Numbered from the stretch's first letter, positions 1 to 7,643 are shown. The stretch is 11,968 nucleotides of DNA from SABY01 sp964612515 (GCA_964612515.1 CAZTCX010000105.1:1-11968); one strand, 5' to 3'. Made by a program: numbers and translations. Notes: generated by a model not told the origin, from the letters alone.

Positions 1-3
1 GAC

Positions 4-39
4 AAACCGTCAATAAGGCTAAAACCGTCAAACCGACAA
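4..39. repeat. Short direct repeats AAACCGTCAA at the left edge
   Basis: AAACCGTCAA occurs at 4-13 and again at 22-31, a spacing of 18 bp. A one-base variant, AAACCGACAA, overlaps the second copy at 30-39. The stretch lies about 85 bp upstream of the predicted promoter of the efflux operon and contains no gene. It could be a regulatory site or the end of a repeat that begins outside the window. The copies are seen directly; any function is unknown. Confidence 0.45.
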
Positions 40-92
40 AATTTCCCCAGCCTAAATTAATGCTTGGAAGAAATTGAACTGTAGTTTTGTTG

Positions 93-110
93 GTTCGGTT
101 TGTTGCGAAC
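93..110. promoter_or_regulatory. Candidate repressor operator (inverted repeat over the -33 box)
   Basis: GTTCG at 93-97 and its exact complement CGAAC at 106-110 form an inverted repeat with an 8-bp spacer. The spacer contains the predicted -33 TTTG (99-102). A further CGAAC half-site lies at 143-147, near the expected transcription start. An 18-bp dyad over the -33 element is a reasonable place for the dimeric GbsR/MarR-type protein encoded next door to bind and repress. The symmetry is seen; the binding is inference. Confidence 0.4.
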
Positions 111-131
111 TAAATAAAGATATTAGTTTTG
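99..131 (+). promoter_or_regulatory. Bacteroidota-type promoter of the efflux operon
   Basis: TTTG at 99-102 is followed after 21 bp by TAGTTTTG at 124-131. This matches the known primary sigma factor consensus of Bacteroidota (-33 TTTG, -7 TAnnTTTG) exactly in the specified bases. Transcription would start a few bases after 131, giving a leader of roughly 20-25 nt before the ATG at 161. That supports 161, rather than 74, as the start of the first gene. The match is seen; promoter activity is inferred. Confidence 0.6.
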
Positions 132-160
132 CCAGCTCATTACGAACAAAACAAAAAATA

Positions 161-628
161 ATGACTACAGAAGAACGGGTAATAAAACAACGTGAGGTGG
201 TGGAGCAGTTTGGACGCCATTTCGACAAGGAAGGTTTTCAGCCTATTGCCGGTCGCATCCTGGGCCTGCTACTGGTGATGGATAAGGAATTATACACCTT
301 CGATGAGATTATTGATGAACTGCAAATCAGCAAAAGCTCGGCAAGCAACGCTTTGCGAAATCTTGAAATACGCGGCGACATCGAATACATCACGCTGCCC
401 GGCGACCGCAAACGCTACTTTAGATTTCGAAAGCAAAACGCGGGAGCGATCATTGAAGTCATGGAAAAAAAACTGAACAATCTTCGTGAACTTACCGGTA
501 CCATTCTCGAATTGAAAGCCGATCAGCAATCAGAAAATGCCATTTATCTGCAAGAAATGCAACGCTCGTTGTGCGTATTTCTGGAAAGCATTGCCGAATC
601 GAAATTAAAATTACAACAGAAAGATTAA
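161..628 (+). CDS. GbsR/MarR-type winged-helix transcriptional regulator
   Basis: This 155-residue DNA-binding protein is the probable local repressor of the efflux operon it heads. An N-terminal helix leads into the GbsR-like signature PIAGRILGLLL (about residues 28-38). The helix-turn-helix follows (about 46-70), with the recognition segment SKSSASNALRNLE. The wing (about 74-90) ends in GDRKRYFRF. The remainder (about 95-150) is helical and probably the dimerisation region. An in-frame start at 74 would add 29 residues, but ATG 161 fits family length and lies just downstream of the predicted promoter. The TolC-like gene starts 45 bp after the stop. GbsR/MarR relatives often repress adjacent pumps and release DNA on binding small molecules; the ligand here is unknown. 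No odd residues were seen. Confidence 0.86.
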   Translation: MTTEERVIKQREVVEQFGRHFDKEGFQPIAGRILGLLLVMDKELYTFDEIIDELQISKSSASNALRNLEIRGDIEYITLPGDRKRYFRFRKQNAGAIIEVMEKKLNNLRELTGTILELKADQQSENAIYLQEMQRSLCVFLESIAESKLKLQQKD

Positions 629-673
629 TCCTTGAAATGTCTAAGTCAAAAAAATCAAAACCAAGTGTTCATT

Positions 674-2062
674 ATGAATTTTAAAATATTAATAACAACT
701 TCTTTTTTACTAATGGCCACCATGTTGTGGGCGCAGGAAAAAAAGACGTATGTGTTTTCGTTGCAGGAGGCGCAGGAATATGCTGTGGCCAACAACAAAA
801 CGCTAAAGATCGCGCGCAGCCAGGCAGTGCTGAGCGACAAGCAGGTGGACGAAGCCATTGCCAGCGGGTTACCTCAGATAAACGGAGCGTTGGATTACAA
901 CACCAACTTTAACTATGAGCTCAATTTCAATCCCGGCGGAGGCCCCACCGAACCACCCGATATTAACTATTCCTTGCTGGATGCCGGCGATTTTGAAATC
1001 CTTAAACTTCTTCAACAAATGTCGGCTGCATCAGAAGGAGGAGCCATTGTGCTCGAAGACCGTACCAATGCTTCGGTGCAGGTTTCGCAGTTGTTCTTTA
1101 GCGGTCAATACTGGTCGGGCATCAAGCTGGCCAAAATTGGGCGCAACATCGCCGAGAAAAACATCAACCTAACGGCACTCGACATAAAAGAAAGCGTGGT
1201 GGATACCTATTATCTGGTTCTTATTACCGAAAGATATTTGAGCATTATCGACGAAAACATCAGTAACCTGGAAGAGGTTTACAAGCACACTTCTGATATG
1301 GCTTACGCCGGATTGGCTGAGCAAACCGATGCCGATCAGATAAAGGTAAACCTTTCGCAGGTGAAAAATTCCAAAAAAGCCATGGACCGTAATCTGCAGC
1401 TCAACTTCAACATGATGCGGTTTCTGTTGGGATTAGAAACTGATGAAGAGGTGGTACTTACCGAAAACATCGACGATCTGCTGCCGGGGCTTGAGCAGCA
1501 AAGTCTGGCCACCCCAAGTCTGGACATGGAACAAAATCCATCGTATCAGATCATGCTGGAGCAGGAAGCGATGAGCGAGAAAAGCATCGATTTCGAAAAG
1601 TGGGCTTACGCTCCCACGCTCACGGGTTTTTATAGCTATACCAAAAAATTGATGACTTCCGGTTTCGACCTCAGCCCTAACAATGTGGCGGGATTAAGCC
1701 TTTCTGTGCCGCTCTTCAGCGGCGGAACCCGCTCCTCACGCGTAAGCCAGGCCAAAATACAGCTTGACCAAACACGTCTCAACAGAGAGCAACTCGAAGA
1801 GCAACTAAAACTGCAGGATCGGCAGCTCACCTACAACCTCAACAGTGCCTACGAAAACTATCTGACGCAAAAGGAAAGTGTGGTGGTGGCAAAACGGGTG
1901 TACCAAAGTATCAACAACAAATACCGCCAGGGACTGCTCTCAAGCCTCGACCTCACGCAGGCCAACACCAATTATCTGCAGGCCGAAAACAACTACATCA
2001 CCTCCATCATGGATTTATTAAAATCGAAACTTGCACTGGATAAACTTTATAACAATTTGTAA
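674..2062 (+). CDS. TolC-family outer membrane efflux channel
   Basis: This 462-residue protein should form the trimeric outer-membrane duct of the tripartite pump. It starts with a signal peptide (hydrophobic ILITTSFLLMATMLWA, about residues 5-20, probable cleavage before Q21). Two outer-membrane efflux protein repeats follow, at about 25-215 and 270-455. The first opens with FSLQEAQEYAVANNKTLKIA. The second contains the typical GLSLSVPLFSGGTRSSRVSQA and a final long helical hairpin of alternating Q, L and N residues. An N-rich, Gly/Pro-rich stretch (about 74-100) probably lies in the first extracellular beta hairpin. ATG 674 was chosen over a TTG at 632 because the signal peptide begins there. 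The gap to the adaptor gene is only 4 bp, so the two are surely co-transcribed. Putting the channel before adaptor and permease is usual in Bacteroidota. Confidence 0.93.
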   Translation: MNFKILITTSFLLMATMLWAQEKKTYVFSLQEAQEYAVANNKTLKIARSQAVLSDKQVDEAIASGLPQINGALDYNTNFNYELNFNPGGGPTEPPDINYSLLDAGDFEILKLLQQMSAASEGGAIVLEDRTNASVQVSQLFFSGQYWSGIKLAKIGRNIAEKNINLTALDIKESVVDTYYLVLITERYLSIIDENISNLEEVYKHTSDMAYAGLAEQTDADQIKVNLSQVKNSKKAMDRNLQLNFNMMRFLLGLETDEEVVLTENIDDLLPGLEQQSLATPSLDMEQNPSYQIMLEQEAMSEKSIDFEKWAYAPTLTGFYSYTKKLMTSGFDLSPNNVAGLSLSVPLFSGGTRSSRVSQAKIQLDQTRLNREQLEEQLKLQDRQLTYNLNSAYENYLTQKESVVVAKRVYQSINNKYRQGLLSSLDLTQANTNYLQAENNYITSIMDLLKSKLALDKLYNNL

Positions 2063-2066
2063 TCTT

Positions 2067-3161
2067 ATGAAAAGATATTTGAAGAAATTAACAACCAACA
2101 GCCTCATTCCCATCCGCTTATTGGTTTTTGTGGCAGCTACTGCTTTCGTCGTAACCAGTTGCAAGCAGGAAAGCAACAAGGGTGGAGCCGCCGCCGCTAC
2201 CATCGAAACCGAACGCACATTCCCGGTAACGGTAACGCCTATTGCCCTGCAGGCCATCGACCAGACGATAGAATACACCGCCGACCTGAAAGCTTTTGAA
2301 GAAGTGCATTATGCTCCGGCTGCACCGGGACGCATCAACAAAATCTATGTGGAAATTGGCAGCCAGGTAACCAAAGGACAAAAACTTGCCGAGATGGATC
2401 AGACGCAACTGGTTCAGGCACGTACCCAACTGGCTAACGCGAAGTTTAACTTTAGCCGCATCGACACGCTCTATCAGTTGGGCAGCATCTCCGAGCAACA
2501 ATACGAACAAGCCAAAACGCAATATGAACTGGCTACATCGAATGTGGATTACCTTACGGAAAATACTACGTTGGTGTCGCCCATCAACGGAATCGTAACT
2601 GCAAAATATTACGAAAATGGTGAACTTTATTCGGGAGCACCCAACACGCCCGCCGGCAAGGCAGCCATTGTGTCGCTCATGCAGATCAATCCACTAAAGG
2701 CATTCGTGAGCGTTGCGCAAAGCTATTTTCCGGAAATAACCACCAATCAGCAGGCGGTAGTCACCACCGCCATCTATCCCGACAAGGAGTTCCACGGCAA
2801 AGTTTATCGGATACATCCCACCATCGATGCCGCCACACGCACTTTTCAGGTGGAGATATTGGTAGAAAATGATTCGCGGATTTTAAGACCGGGAATGTTT
2901 GTCAACATCGATCTTACCCTGCAGGAAGCAGAAGCAGTGGTAGTTCCGGCCATCTCGGTGCTGAAGCAGGAAGGCACCAACAACCGGTATGTTTTCCTGG
3001 CCGAAGACGGTGTTGCCCGGCAGGTACAGGTAGAAATCGGCAAGCGGATCGACGACAAGTTGGAACTAAAAGCCAACGGGATAAAGCCCGGCGCACAGCT
3101 CATCGTAAAAGGACAAGCCAACCTGATGAACGGATCGAAGATAAAAATCGTAAGTGAGTAA
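2067..3161 (+). CDS. RND efflux periplasmic adaptor (membrane fusion) lipoprotein
   Basis: This 364-residue adaptor links the RND permease to the outer-membrane channel. Its signal sequence ends in a lipobox, VVTSC, with Cys32 the predicted lipidated residue, so it should be anchored to a membrane facing the periplasm. The first lipoyl half (about 83-112, APAAPGRINKIYVEIGSQV then KGQKLAEMD) is followed by an alpha-helical hairpin (about 113-165) and the second lipoyl half (about 168-190, LVSPINGIVTAKYYENGE). Beta-barrel and membrane-proximal domains follow, with RTFQVEILVEN near 258-268 and RPGMFVNIDL near 274-283. ATG 2067 is preferred over an upstream in-frame ATG at 2031 because it begins the signal peptide and avoids overlap with the TolC-like gene. 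No His- or Met-rich metal-binding extension is present, which argues against a dedicated metal exporter. Confidence 0.92.
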   Translation: MKRYLKKLTTNSLIPIRLLVFVAATAFVVTSCKQESNKGGAAAATIETERTFPVTVTPIALQAIDQTIEYTADLKAFEEVHYAPAAPGRINKIYVEIGSQVTKGQKLAEMDQTQLVQARTQLANAKFNFSRIDTLYQLGSISEQQYEQAKTQYELATSNVDYLTENTTLVSPINGIVTAKYYENGELYSGAPNTPAGKAAIVSLMQINPLKAFVSVAQSYFPEITTNQQAVVTTAIYPDKEFHGKVYRIHPTIDAATRTFQVEILVENDSRILRPGMFVNIDLTLQEAEAVVVPAISVLKQEGTNNRYVFLAEDGVARQVQVEIGKRIDDKLELKANGIKPGAQLIVKGQANLMNGSKIKIVSE

Positions 3162-3191
3162 GTCCATTTTTCATCAAAACAACAAAAGCAT

Positions 3192-3212
3192 TTATTTTTA
3201 AAAAATAAGGAG
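3192..3212 (+). promoter_or_regulatory. Purine-rich ribosome binding site before the RND permease
   Basis: AAGGAG at 3207-3212 lies 5 bp before ATG 3218. A Shine-Dalgarno sequence this good stands out because the other genes here lack a clear one, as is usual in Bacteroidota. Just before it an AT-only dyad (TTATTTTT at 3192-3199 against AAAAATAA at 3201-3208) overlaps the first bases of the site. It is unlikely to be a stable RNA hairpin, since its loop is one base. The site fixes the permease start. Confidence 0.5.
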
Positions 3213-3217
3213 TTCCT

Positions 3218-6200
3218 ATGAGTATTTACGGGAGTGCGGTAAAAAAACCGATTACCACCTTTATGATATTTCTGGCTGTGATGATCTTTGGCGTTTATTC
3301 GCTTGTAAAGCTGCCGGTGGACATGTATCCGGAGATCGACTTTCCGGCTATCACAGTATTTACGACCTACAACGGCGCCAGTGCATCCGACATCGAGGTC
3401 AATATTTCGCGGCCTATCGAAGACGCGCTCAACAGCATCGACAACCTCAAAGAGATCACCTCGCAGTCGCGCGACAATATCTCTGTGGTTTCGCTGGAAT
3501 TTGAATACGAAACCGACCTGAACGAAGCTGCCAACGACATCCGCGATGCCATTGCTTTTGTAGAAAGTCAGCTTCCTGACGCGGCCGACAAGCCTACTAT
3601 TTTCAAGTTCAACTCCAGCATGTTTCCCATCCTGATGTTTGCCATCACCGCCGACGAAAGCTACGAAGGGCTGGAGAAGCTGCTCGACGAAAAAATTATC
3701 AACCCACTCAACCGCGTCGAAGGCATTGGCTCAGTTGAACTTGTTGGGACACCCATCCGCGAAATCACCATAGAGGTCAATCCACGGAACCTCGAAGCCT
3801 ACAACATCACCGTGGAACAAATAGGCGATGTGCTGCGCGCAGAAAATATGAATTTGCCTGCGGGCAATATCAAAATGGGACAGATGGATTATGCCCTGCG
3901 CGTGGAAGGTGAGTTTAAGCAAAGCGATTACATCAAAAATATCGTCCTCGGCAACTTCAACGGGCAAAGCATCTATCTGAAAGATGTGGCCACCGTGCGC
4001 GACTCGATTAAAGAACGCACCGTGGACGAAAAGATAAATGGCAAGCAGGGCGTGCGACTGATGGTGATGAAACAATCGGGTGCCAACTCGGTGAAAATTG
4101 CCAACAAGGTAAATGCACGTCTCGACAAGCTGCGCCTGACATTACCTGCCGACATACAGATACAAAAGGTGTTCGACTCCAGCGAATTTATCTCCGGCTC
4201 GATCGATAACCTTACTAAGGCACTGATGTACGCCTTGTTTTTTGTGGCACTTGTAGTGTTTATCTTCCTGGGACGGTGGCGCGCTACATTCATCATCGTG
4301 CTCACCATTCCTATCTCGCTCATCGTATCATTTATTTATCTGAAAATAATTGGCAGTTCCATCAACATCATTTCGCTCTCGGCGCTCTCGATAGCCATCG
4401 GGATGGTGGTGGACGATGCCATTGTGGTTCTCGAAAATATCACCAAGCACATCGAACGGGGTGCCAGTCCGCGCGAAGCTGCCATTTATGCTACCAACGA
4501 AGTATGGCTTGCCGTTATCGTTACCACGCTGACCATTGTGGCAGTATTCTTCCCGATGACGCTCATCAGCGGCATGACTGGCGTACTGTTTCGCGAGCTC
4601 GGTTGGATTGTGAGCATCACGGTAGTTGTATCTACACTTACTGCTATTTCGCTTACGCCAACGCTTAGCGCATTGATGCTAAGAATTAGAGACCGTAAGA
4701 CAAAGCCACGCAAATGGAGTTACGATAACATGATCCTGCCGCTTTTTGATAAGTTGGATGCATGGTACGGTCGCACGCTGCAATGGAGCATCCACCATAA
4801 ATCTTTCATTATCATCATTTCGTTTGCAATATTTATTGGCTCACTTTTTCTTATCCCACGGCTCGGAACAGAGTTTATGCCGCAAAGCGACGAAGGACGA
4901 CTTTCGGTGGAAGTAGAGTTGCAGGCGGGTACGCGTTACGAAAAATCAGTCGAACTGGCCCGTCGTATTGACAAAATCCTCAGCGATTATCCGGAGGTGA
5001 CGCTCATTTCTACCTCTGCCGGTAATGATGCCGAAGGAGGCCTGATGGCGATATTTCAATCCACCGGTAGCAACATTATCAACTTTACCATACGTCTGGC
5101 TGACCTCGAAGACCGCAAACGATCGGTATGGGACATTGCCGAGCAGTTGCGCACCCAGCTCAAAGAGTTCCCGGAAATCACACACTATAAGGTAAATACC
5201 GGCGGGGGCGGCATGGGAATGGGCGGGAACACTGTGGATGTGGAAATATATGGTTACAACATCGACCAGACAACTTTGCTGGCCAATGACTTGTCAGACA
5301 AGTTTCAGGATATCCCCGGCGCCCGCGACATTACCATCAGCCGCGAAAAGGCACGCCCCGAACTACGTGTAGAACTCGACAGAGAAAAAATGTCGGCGGT
5401 TGGCCTCAATACAGCCATGGTATCGACGGCGCTTTATAATCGTGTTGCCGGGCTGGTTGCTACAAAGTTTCGCGAAGAGGGCGATGAATACGACATCCGG
5501 GTCCGATTCAAGGAAGATTATCGCAACAGCATCACCGACATTCAAAATATAGCACTAAAAACTTTTTCCGGTCAAATGGTAAAGCTGGGCGAAGTAGGCA
5601 CCATTACCGAATATTGGTCGCCGCCAAATATCGAGCGCAAGCGCCGCGAACGTATCGTGAAGGTCTCGGTATCTCCCTACAAAACCTCGTTGGGCGAGCT
5701 GGCTACAAGTATTCAAAAGGTTATTGATAAAGAAGATATTCCGCGTGATTTGCTCATCGAGGTAGGCGGCACCTACAAAGATCAGCAGGAAGGCTTTATG
5801 GATATTGCCATGCTTTTGGTGCTCAGCCTTATTCTGGTTTACATCGTCATGGCCTCGCAATTCGAATCGCTCAAGATGCCTTTCATCATCATGTTTTCCA
5901 TTCCTTTTGCCTTCACGGGCGTCATCCTGGCGCTATACCTCACCGGCACCACCCTTAGCATTATAGCAGCGCTGGGTGCGGTAATGCTGGTAGGCATTGT
6001 GGTAAAAAACGCCATCGTGCTGGTGGATTACATCAACCTGATGCGCGACCGTGGTTACGAGCTCGACAAAGCCATTGTGATGTCGGGGCAAAGCCGACTG
6101 CGCCCTGTGCTTATGACGGCATTTACCACCATTCTGGGGATGATGCCACTGGCGCTGAGTACCGGCGAAGGAGCCGAAATATGGAGCCCCATGGGTATCT

Positions 6201-6337
6201 CGGTGATTGGTGGTCTGGTATTTTCTACGATCATCACCATGGTTATTGTGCCAGTAGTTTACCGCTCTTTTGCCAGCCGTGGCGAGCGCAACAAGAAGAA
6301 AAAGCTAAATAAGAAATTTGCTTTTTTAGATGAATAG
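3218..6337 (+). CDS. RND-family multidrug efflux permease, HAE-1 type (AcrB-like)
   Basis: At 1039 residues this is a full-length inner-membrane pump that exports substrates in exchange for protons. TM1 (about 10-30) is followed by VDMYPEIDFPAITV (34-47), the classic RND start. The first porter domain runs to about 330, and TM2-TM6 lie at about 335-490. TM4 carries GMVVDDAIVVLENI with the proton-relay pair Asp399-Asp400. A second periplasmic domain follows. TM8-TM12 begin near 865, and TM10 carries VGIVVKNAIVLVDYIN with Lys930. The Asp pair and Lys are HAE-1 features; the heavy-metal (HME) type lacks this arrangement. A Gly/Met-rich loop, GGGGMGMGG, sits at 662-670 in the second porter domain. 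The C-terminus is short and basic (RNKKKKLNKKFAF). The gene follows its adaptor by 56 bp and ends at a strong terminator. Substrate range cannot be read from sequence; drugs, bile salts or lipids are possible. Confidence 0.95.
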   Translation: MSIYGSAVKKPITTFMIFLAVMIFGVYSLVKLPVDMYPEIDFPAITVFTTYNGASASDIEVNISRPIEDALNSIDNLKEITSQSRDNISVVSLEFEYETDLNEAANDIRDAIAFVESQLPDAADKPTIFKFNSSMFPILMFAITADESYEGLEKLLDEKIINPLNRVEGIGSVELVGTPIREITIEVNPRNLEAYNITVEQIGDVLRAENMNLPAGNIKMGQMDYALRVEGEFKQSDYIKNIVLGNFNGQSIYLKDVATVRDSIKERTVDEKINGKQGVRLMVMKQSGANSVKIANKVNARLDKLRLTLPADIQIQKVFDSSEFISGSIDNLTKALMYALFFVALVVFIFLGRWRATFIIVLTIPISLIVSFIYLKIIGSSINIISLSALSIAIGMVVDDAIVVLENITKHIERGASPREAAIYATNEVWLAVIVTTLTIVAVFFPMTLISGMTGVLFRELGWIVSITVVVSTLTAISLTPTLSALMLRIRDRKTKPRKWSYDNMILPLFDKLDAWYGRTLQWSIHHKSFIIIISFAIFIGSLFLIPRLGTEFMPQSDEGRLSVEVELQAGTRYEKSVELARRIDKILSDYPEVTLISTSAGNDAEGGLMAIFQSTGSNIINFTIRLADLEDRKRSVWDIAEQLRTQLKEFPEITHYKVNTGGGGMGMGGNTVDVEIYGYNIDQTTLLANDLSDKFQDIPGARDITISREKARPELRVELDREKMSAVGLNTAMVSTALYNRVAGLVATKFREEGDEYDIRVRFKEDYRNSITDIQNIALKTFSGQMVKLGEVGTITEYWSPPNIERKRRERIVKVSVSPYKTSLGELATSIQKVIDKEDIPRDLLIEVGGTYKDQQEGFMDIAMLLVLSLILVYIVMASQFESLKMPFIIMFSIPFAFTGVILALYLTGTTLSIIAALGAVMLVGIVVKNAIVLVDYINLMRDRGYELDKAIVMSGQSRLRPVLMTAFTTILGMMPLALSTGEGAEIWSPMGISVIGGLVFSTIITMVIVPVVYRSFASRGERNKKKKLNKKFAFLDE

Positions 6338-6350
6338 TTTTGGTTTAAAA

Positions 6351-6390
6351 AAAACTGAGCCTCTGCCATGGGGTTCAGTTTTGTTTTTTA
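6351..6390 (+). terminator. Intrinsic terminator after the RND permease
   Basis: Arms 6351-6363 (AAAACTGAGCCTC) and 6370-6382 (GGGGTTCAGTTTT) pair over 13 bp, allowing two G-U pairs, around a 6-base loop (6364-6369). A T-rich run follows the stem (6384-6389). It begins 14 bp after the permease stop and ends about 23 bp before the next gene. It should cut most transcripts here. The A-tract before and T-tract after the stem could also let it act on the opposite strand. Confidence 0.85.
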
Positions 6391-6412
6391 TTAATAAAGA
6401 AAAAATATACAG

Positions 6413-6706
6413 ATGAAAGCGATAATGATAGTTTACAACCAGGCGCACACCGAAAAGATAGAATACCTGCTGGATCAAAATGGAATTAGCGGTTACACCA
6501 AATGGAATGATGTGGTGGGGCGTGGGACCAATACCGGCGAGCCACGACTGGGAACGCACACCTGGCCCGAAATGAACTCCGCCACGCTGGCCATCGTGGA
6601 AGACGATAAAGTTGCACCGCTGCTGGAAAGACTCAAAAAGCTCGACAACTTCAACACTGAAGTGGGGCTAAGGGCTTTTGTTTGGGAAATCCTACAAAGC
6701 TATTAG
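6413..6706 (+). CDS. PII-like small signalling protein linked to an RND pump
   Basis: This 97-residue protein has the size and layout of the PII superfamily. Strand 1 is KAIMIVYN, then comes helix 1 (about 12-22, HTEKIEYLLDQNG) and strand 2 leading into a T-loop-like region (about 30-54) rich in Gly, Thr and Arg (GRGTNTGEPRLG). A strand (SATLAIVEDD, 56-65), a second helix (about 66-78) and a last strand ending AFVWEIL follow. PII proteins are trimers whose T-loop contacts partners in response to nucleotides or small molecules. This one lacks the modified-tyrosine T-loop of GlnB/GlnK, so a nitrogen role is unlikely. A divergent PII group is known to sit beside RND pump genes, and the position here fits that. 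It starts 23 bp after the pump terminator with no clear promoter of its own. Pump regulation or metal/ligand sensing is inference. Confidence 0.72.
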   Translation: MKAIMIVYNQAHTEKIEYLLDQNGISGYTKWNDVVGRGTNTGEPRLGTHTWPEMNSATLAIVEDDKVAPLLERLKKLDNFNTEVGLRAFVWEILQSY

Positions 6707-6776
6707 CAGCAGTTTGCCAGGCTACGCCCGGATTGTCGTTTGACATTAATTTGATACAAAAGAAGCAATCAACATT

Positions 6777-7271
6777 TTAACCCTCCACGCCTCCAACGGC
6801 TACGCGGGGTTTTTCTTTGCGCACGGTGGCTCCCATCACAAGTCCGGCGCTGATAATCACCAGGTTTTTGATGATGTATTGTCCTTCAAGCGTGGGCGCA
6901 TACGGGATGCGGGTAAAGACTTCGTCAGGGAAAAGGAAAACGGGGCTAAGGGTTCCCAGCATCTGTGCAAAAAGCAGCAGCAACGTAACGCGCATGTAAA
7001 CCCCCGTGAGCAAGCCGATGCCAATGAGCACTTCCCATGAGGCCAACAAATAAATGGAGATGCTGCCCGGAATCAGGCCGAAGGTGAGCAGGTCGATGGT
7101 GCGAATGGCCAAATCCTGCGCCGGACTATGGCCGGGGAAAAATTTCAATATCCCAAACCAGAAAAAAATTATACCTACGCTAAGCCGCAGCAGCAGCAGG
7201 CCATATTTCGACATCCAGGCGGTGATGAGTTTATCAATATTTTCGAAGGTGGAATTATCGTGATTATTCAT
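6777..7271 (-). CDS. DoxX/YkgB-like small integral membrane protein
   Basis: This 164-residue protein has about four membrane helices (about 23-45, 70-90, 93-113 and 132-150). The LLRLSVGIIFFWFGILKFFPG segment (27-47) and the later GQYIIKNLVIISAGLVMGA segment (130-148) resemble the DoxX superfamily, particularly the DUF417/YkgB branch. In both, an Arg-containing first helix and a KN-L motif before the last helix recur. Relatives are linked to redox or quinone-related membrane processes, but the biochemical role is mostly unknown and I do not assign one. The Arg/Lys-rich tail after residue 150 is probably cytoplasmic. The gene converges with the PII-like gene across a 70-bp gap. Its upstream side is an 8-bp repeat region, so it is probably transcribed alone, but no consensus promoter was found. 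Confidence 0.75.
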   Translation of the reverse strand: MNNHDNSTFENIDKLITAWMSKYGLLLLRLSVGIIFFWFGILKFFPGHSPAQDLAIRTIDLLTFGLIPGSISIYLLASWEVLIGIGLLTGVYMRVTLLLLFAQMLGTLSPVFLFPDEVFTRIPYAPTLEGQYIIKNLVIISAGLVMGATVRKEKPRVAVGGVEG

Positions 7272-7387
7272 AGTCGGTTGTTTTGTGTTTCAATCACAAC
7301 AACCAACCTGAACAATGGTTTGGCCAATCGACAAGCACACACTTTTGGGATCATTTCCCGTGCGGCCAGGCAAGCAGCAGGGTATAG

Positions 7388-7509
7388 AACCGCAGAGGCG
7401 CTGAGACGCTGAGGATTATTCTGTTTTTCCTTTCTCTGCGTCTCTGCGACTCCGCGGTTAATCCTTTTTCTTTCTTTTCTCTGCGTCTCCGCGATTCCGC
7501 GCGTAATTC
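7388..7509. repeat. Degenerate inverted and direct repeat modules (8-bp based)
   Basis: A block at 7388-7415 is the inverted copy of one at 7433-7459. Reverse-complementing the first and aligning 27 bases gives 22 matches, around a spacer of about 17 bases. The second copy reads TTCTCTGC, GTCTCTGC, GACTCCGC, then GGTTAATCC (7432-7464). A third module, TTCTCTGC, GTCTCCGC, GATTCCGC (7477-7500), follows in direct orientation. The inverted pair could fold into a hairpin in DNA or RNA. It lies upstream of the DoxX-like gene and downstream of the MFS gene, both on the minus strand. No transposase is nearby. Confidence 0.8.
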
Positions 7510-7525
7510 TGCTTCCTTTCTCCGC

Positions 7526-7637
7526 TTCTCTACGTCTCTATGTCTTTCCTTCTCTGAGTCTCTGCTTCTCTATGTCTCTGCTTCCCTACGTCTCTAAGTC
7601 TCTAATTTTCTGCGTCTCCGCGATTCCACGGTTATCC
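7526..7637. repeat. Fourteen-unit degenerate 8-bp tandem array
   Basis: Fourteen consecutive 8-base units can be laid in one register from 7526 to 7637, with rough consensus GTCTCTRC alternating with TTCTCTRC. Examples are TTCTCTAC (7526-7533), GTCTCTAT (7534-7541), GTCTCTAA twice (7590-7605) and GTCTCCGC (7614-7621). The last three or four units recreate the end of the modules at 7432-7509 (CCGC, GATTCC, GGTTATCC). The array ends 6 bp beyond the stop of the minus-strand MFS gene (TGA at 7644-7646). The plus strand is strongly pyrimidine-rich. Together with the module block it fills most of the 372-bp interval 7272-7643, where I see no gene. Confidence 0.85.
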
Positions 7638-7643
7638 TAAACA

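Noticed and set aside
74..160. Longer N-terminus for the GbsR/MarR-type regulator starting at 74
   Set aside because: The extra 29 residues are unlike the family, and the segment contains the predicted promoter and operator. ATG 161 is a better start.
4276..4668. 130-codon open frame within the RND permease, plus strand
   Set aside because: It overlaps the membrane region of a certain gene in another frame. The His/Arg/Cys-rich product is typical of a shadow frame.
3218..6337. Heavy-metal efflux (CusA-type) assignment for the permease
   Set aside because: The TM4 Asp399-Asp400 pair and TM10 Lys930 are HAE-1 features, and the adaptor has no metal-binding extension.
6707..6776. Terminator between the convergent PII-like and DoxX-like genes
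   Set aside because: I could not find a stable stem with a T-run. Only a weak GATTG/CAATC pairing is present.
7388..7637. CRISPR array or integron attachment site
   Set aside because: The unit is only 8 bp, degenerate and without unique spacers. There are no cas genes or integrase nearby.
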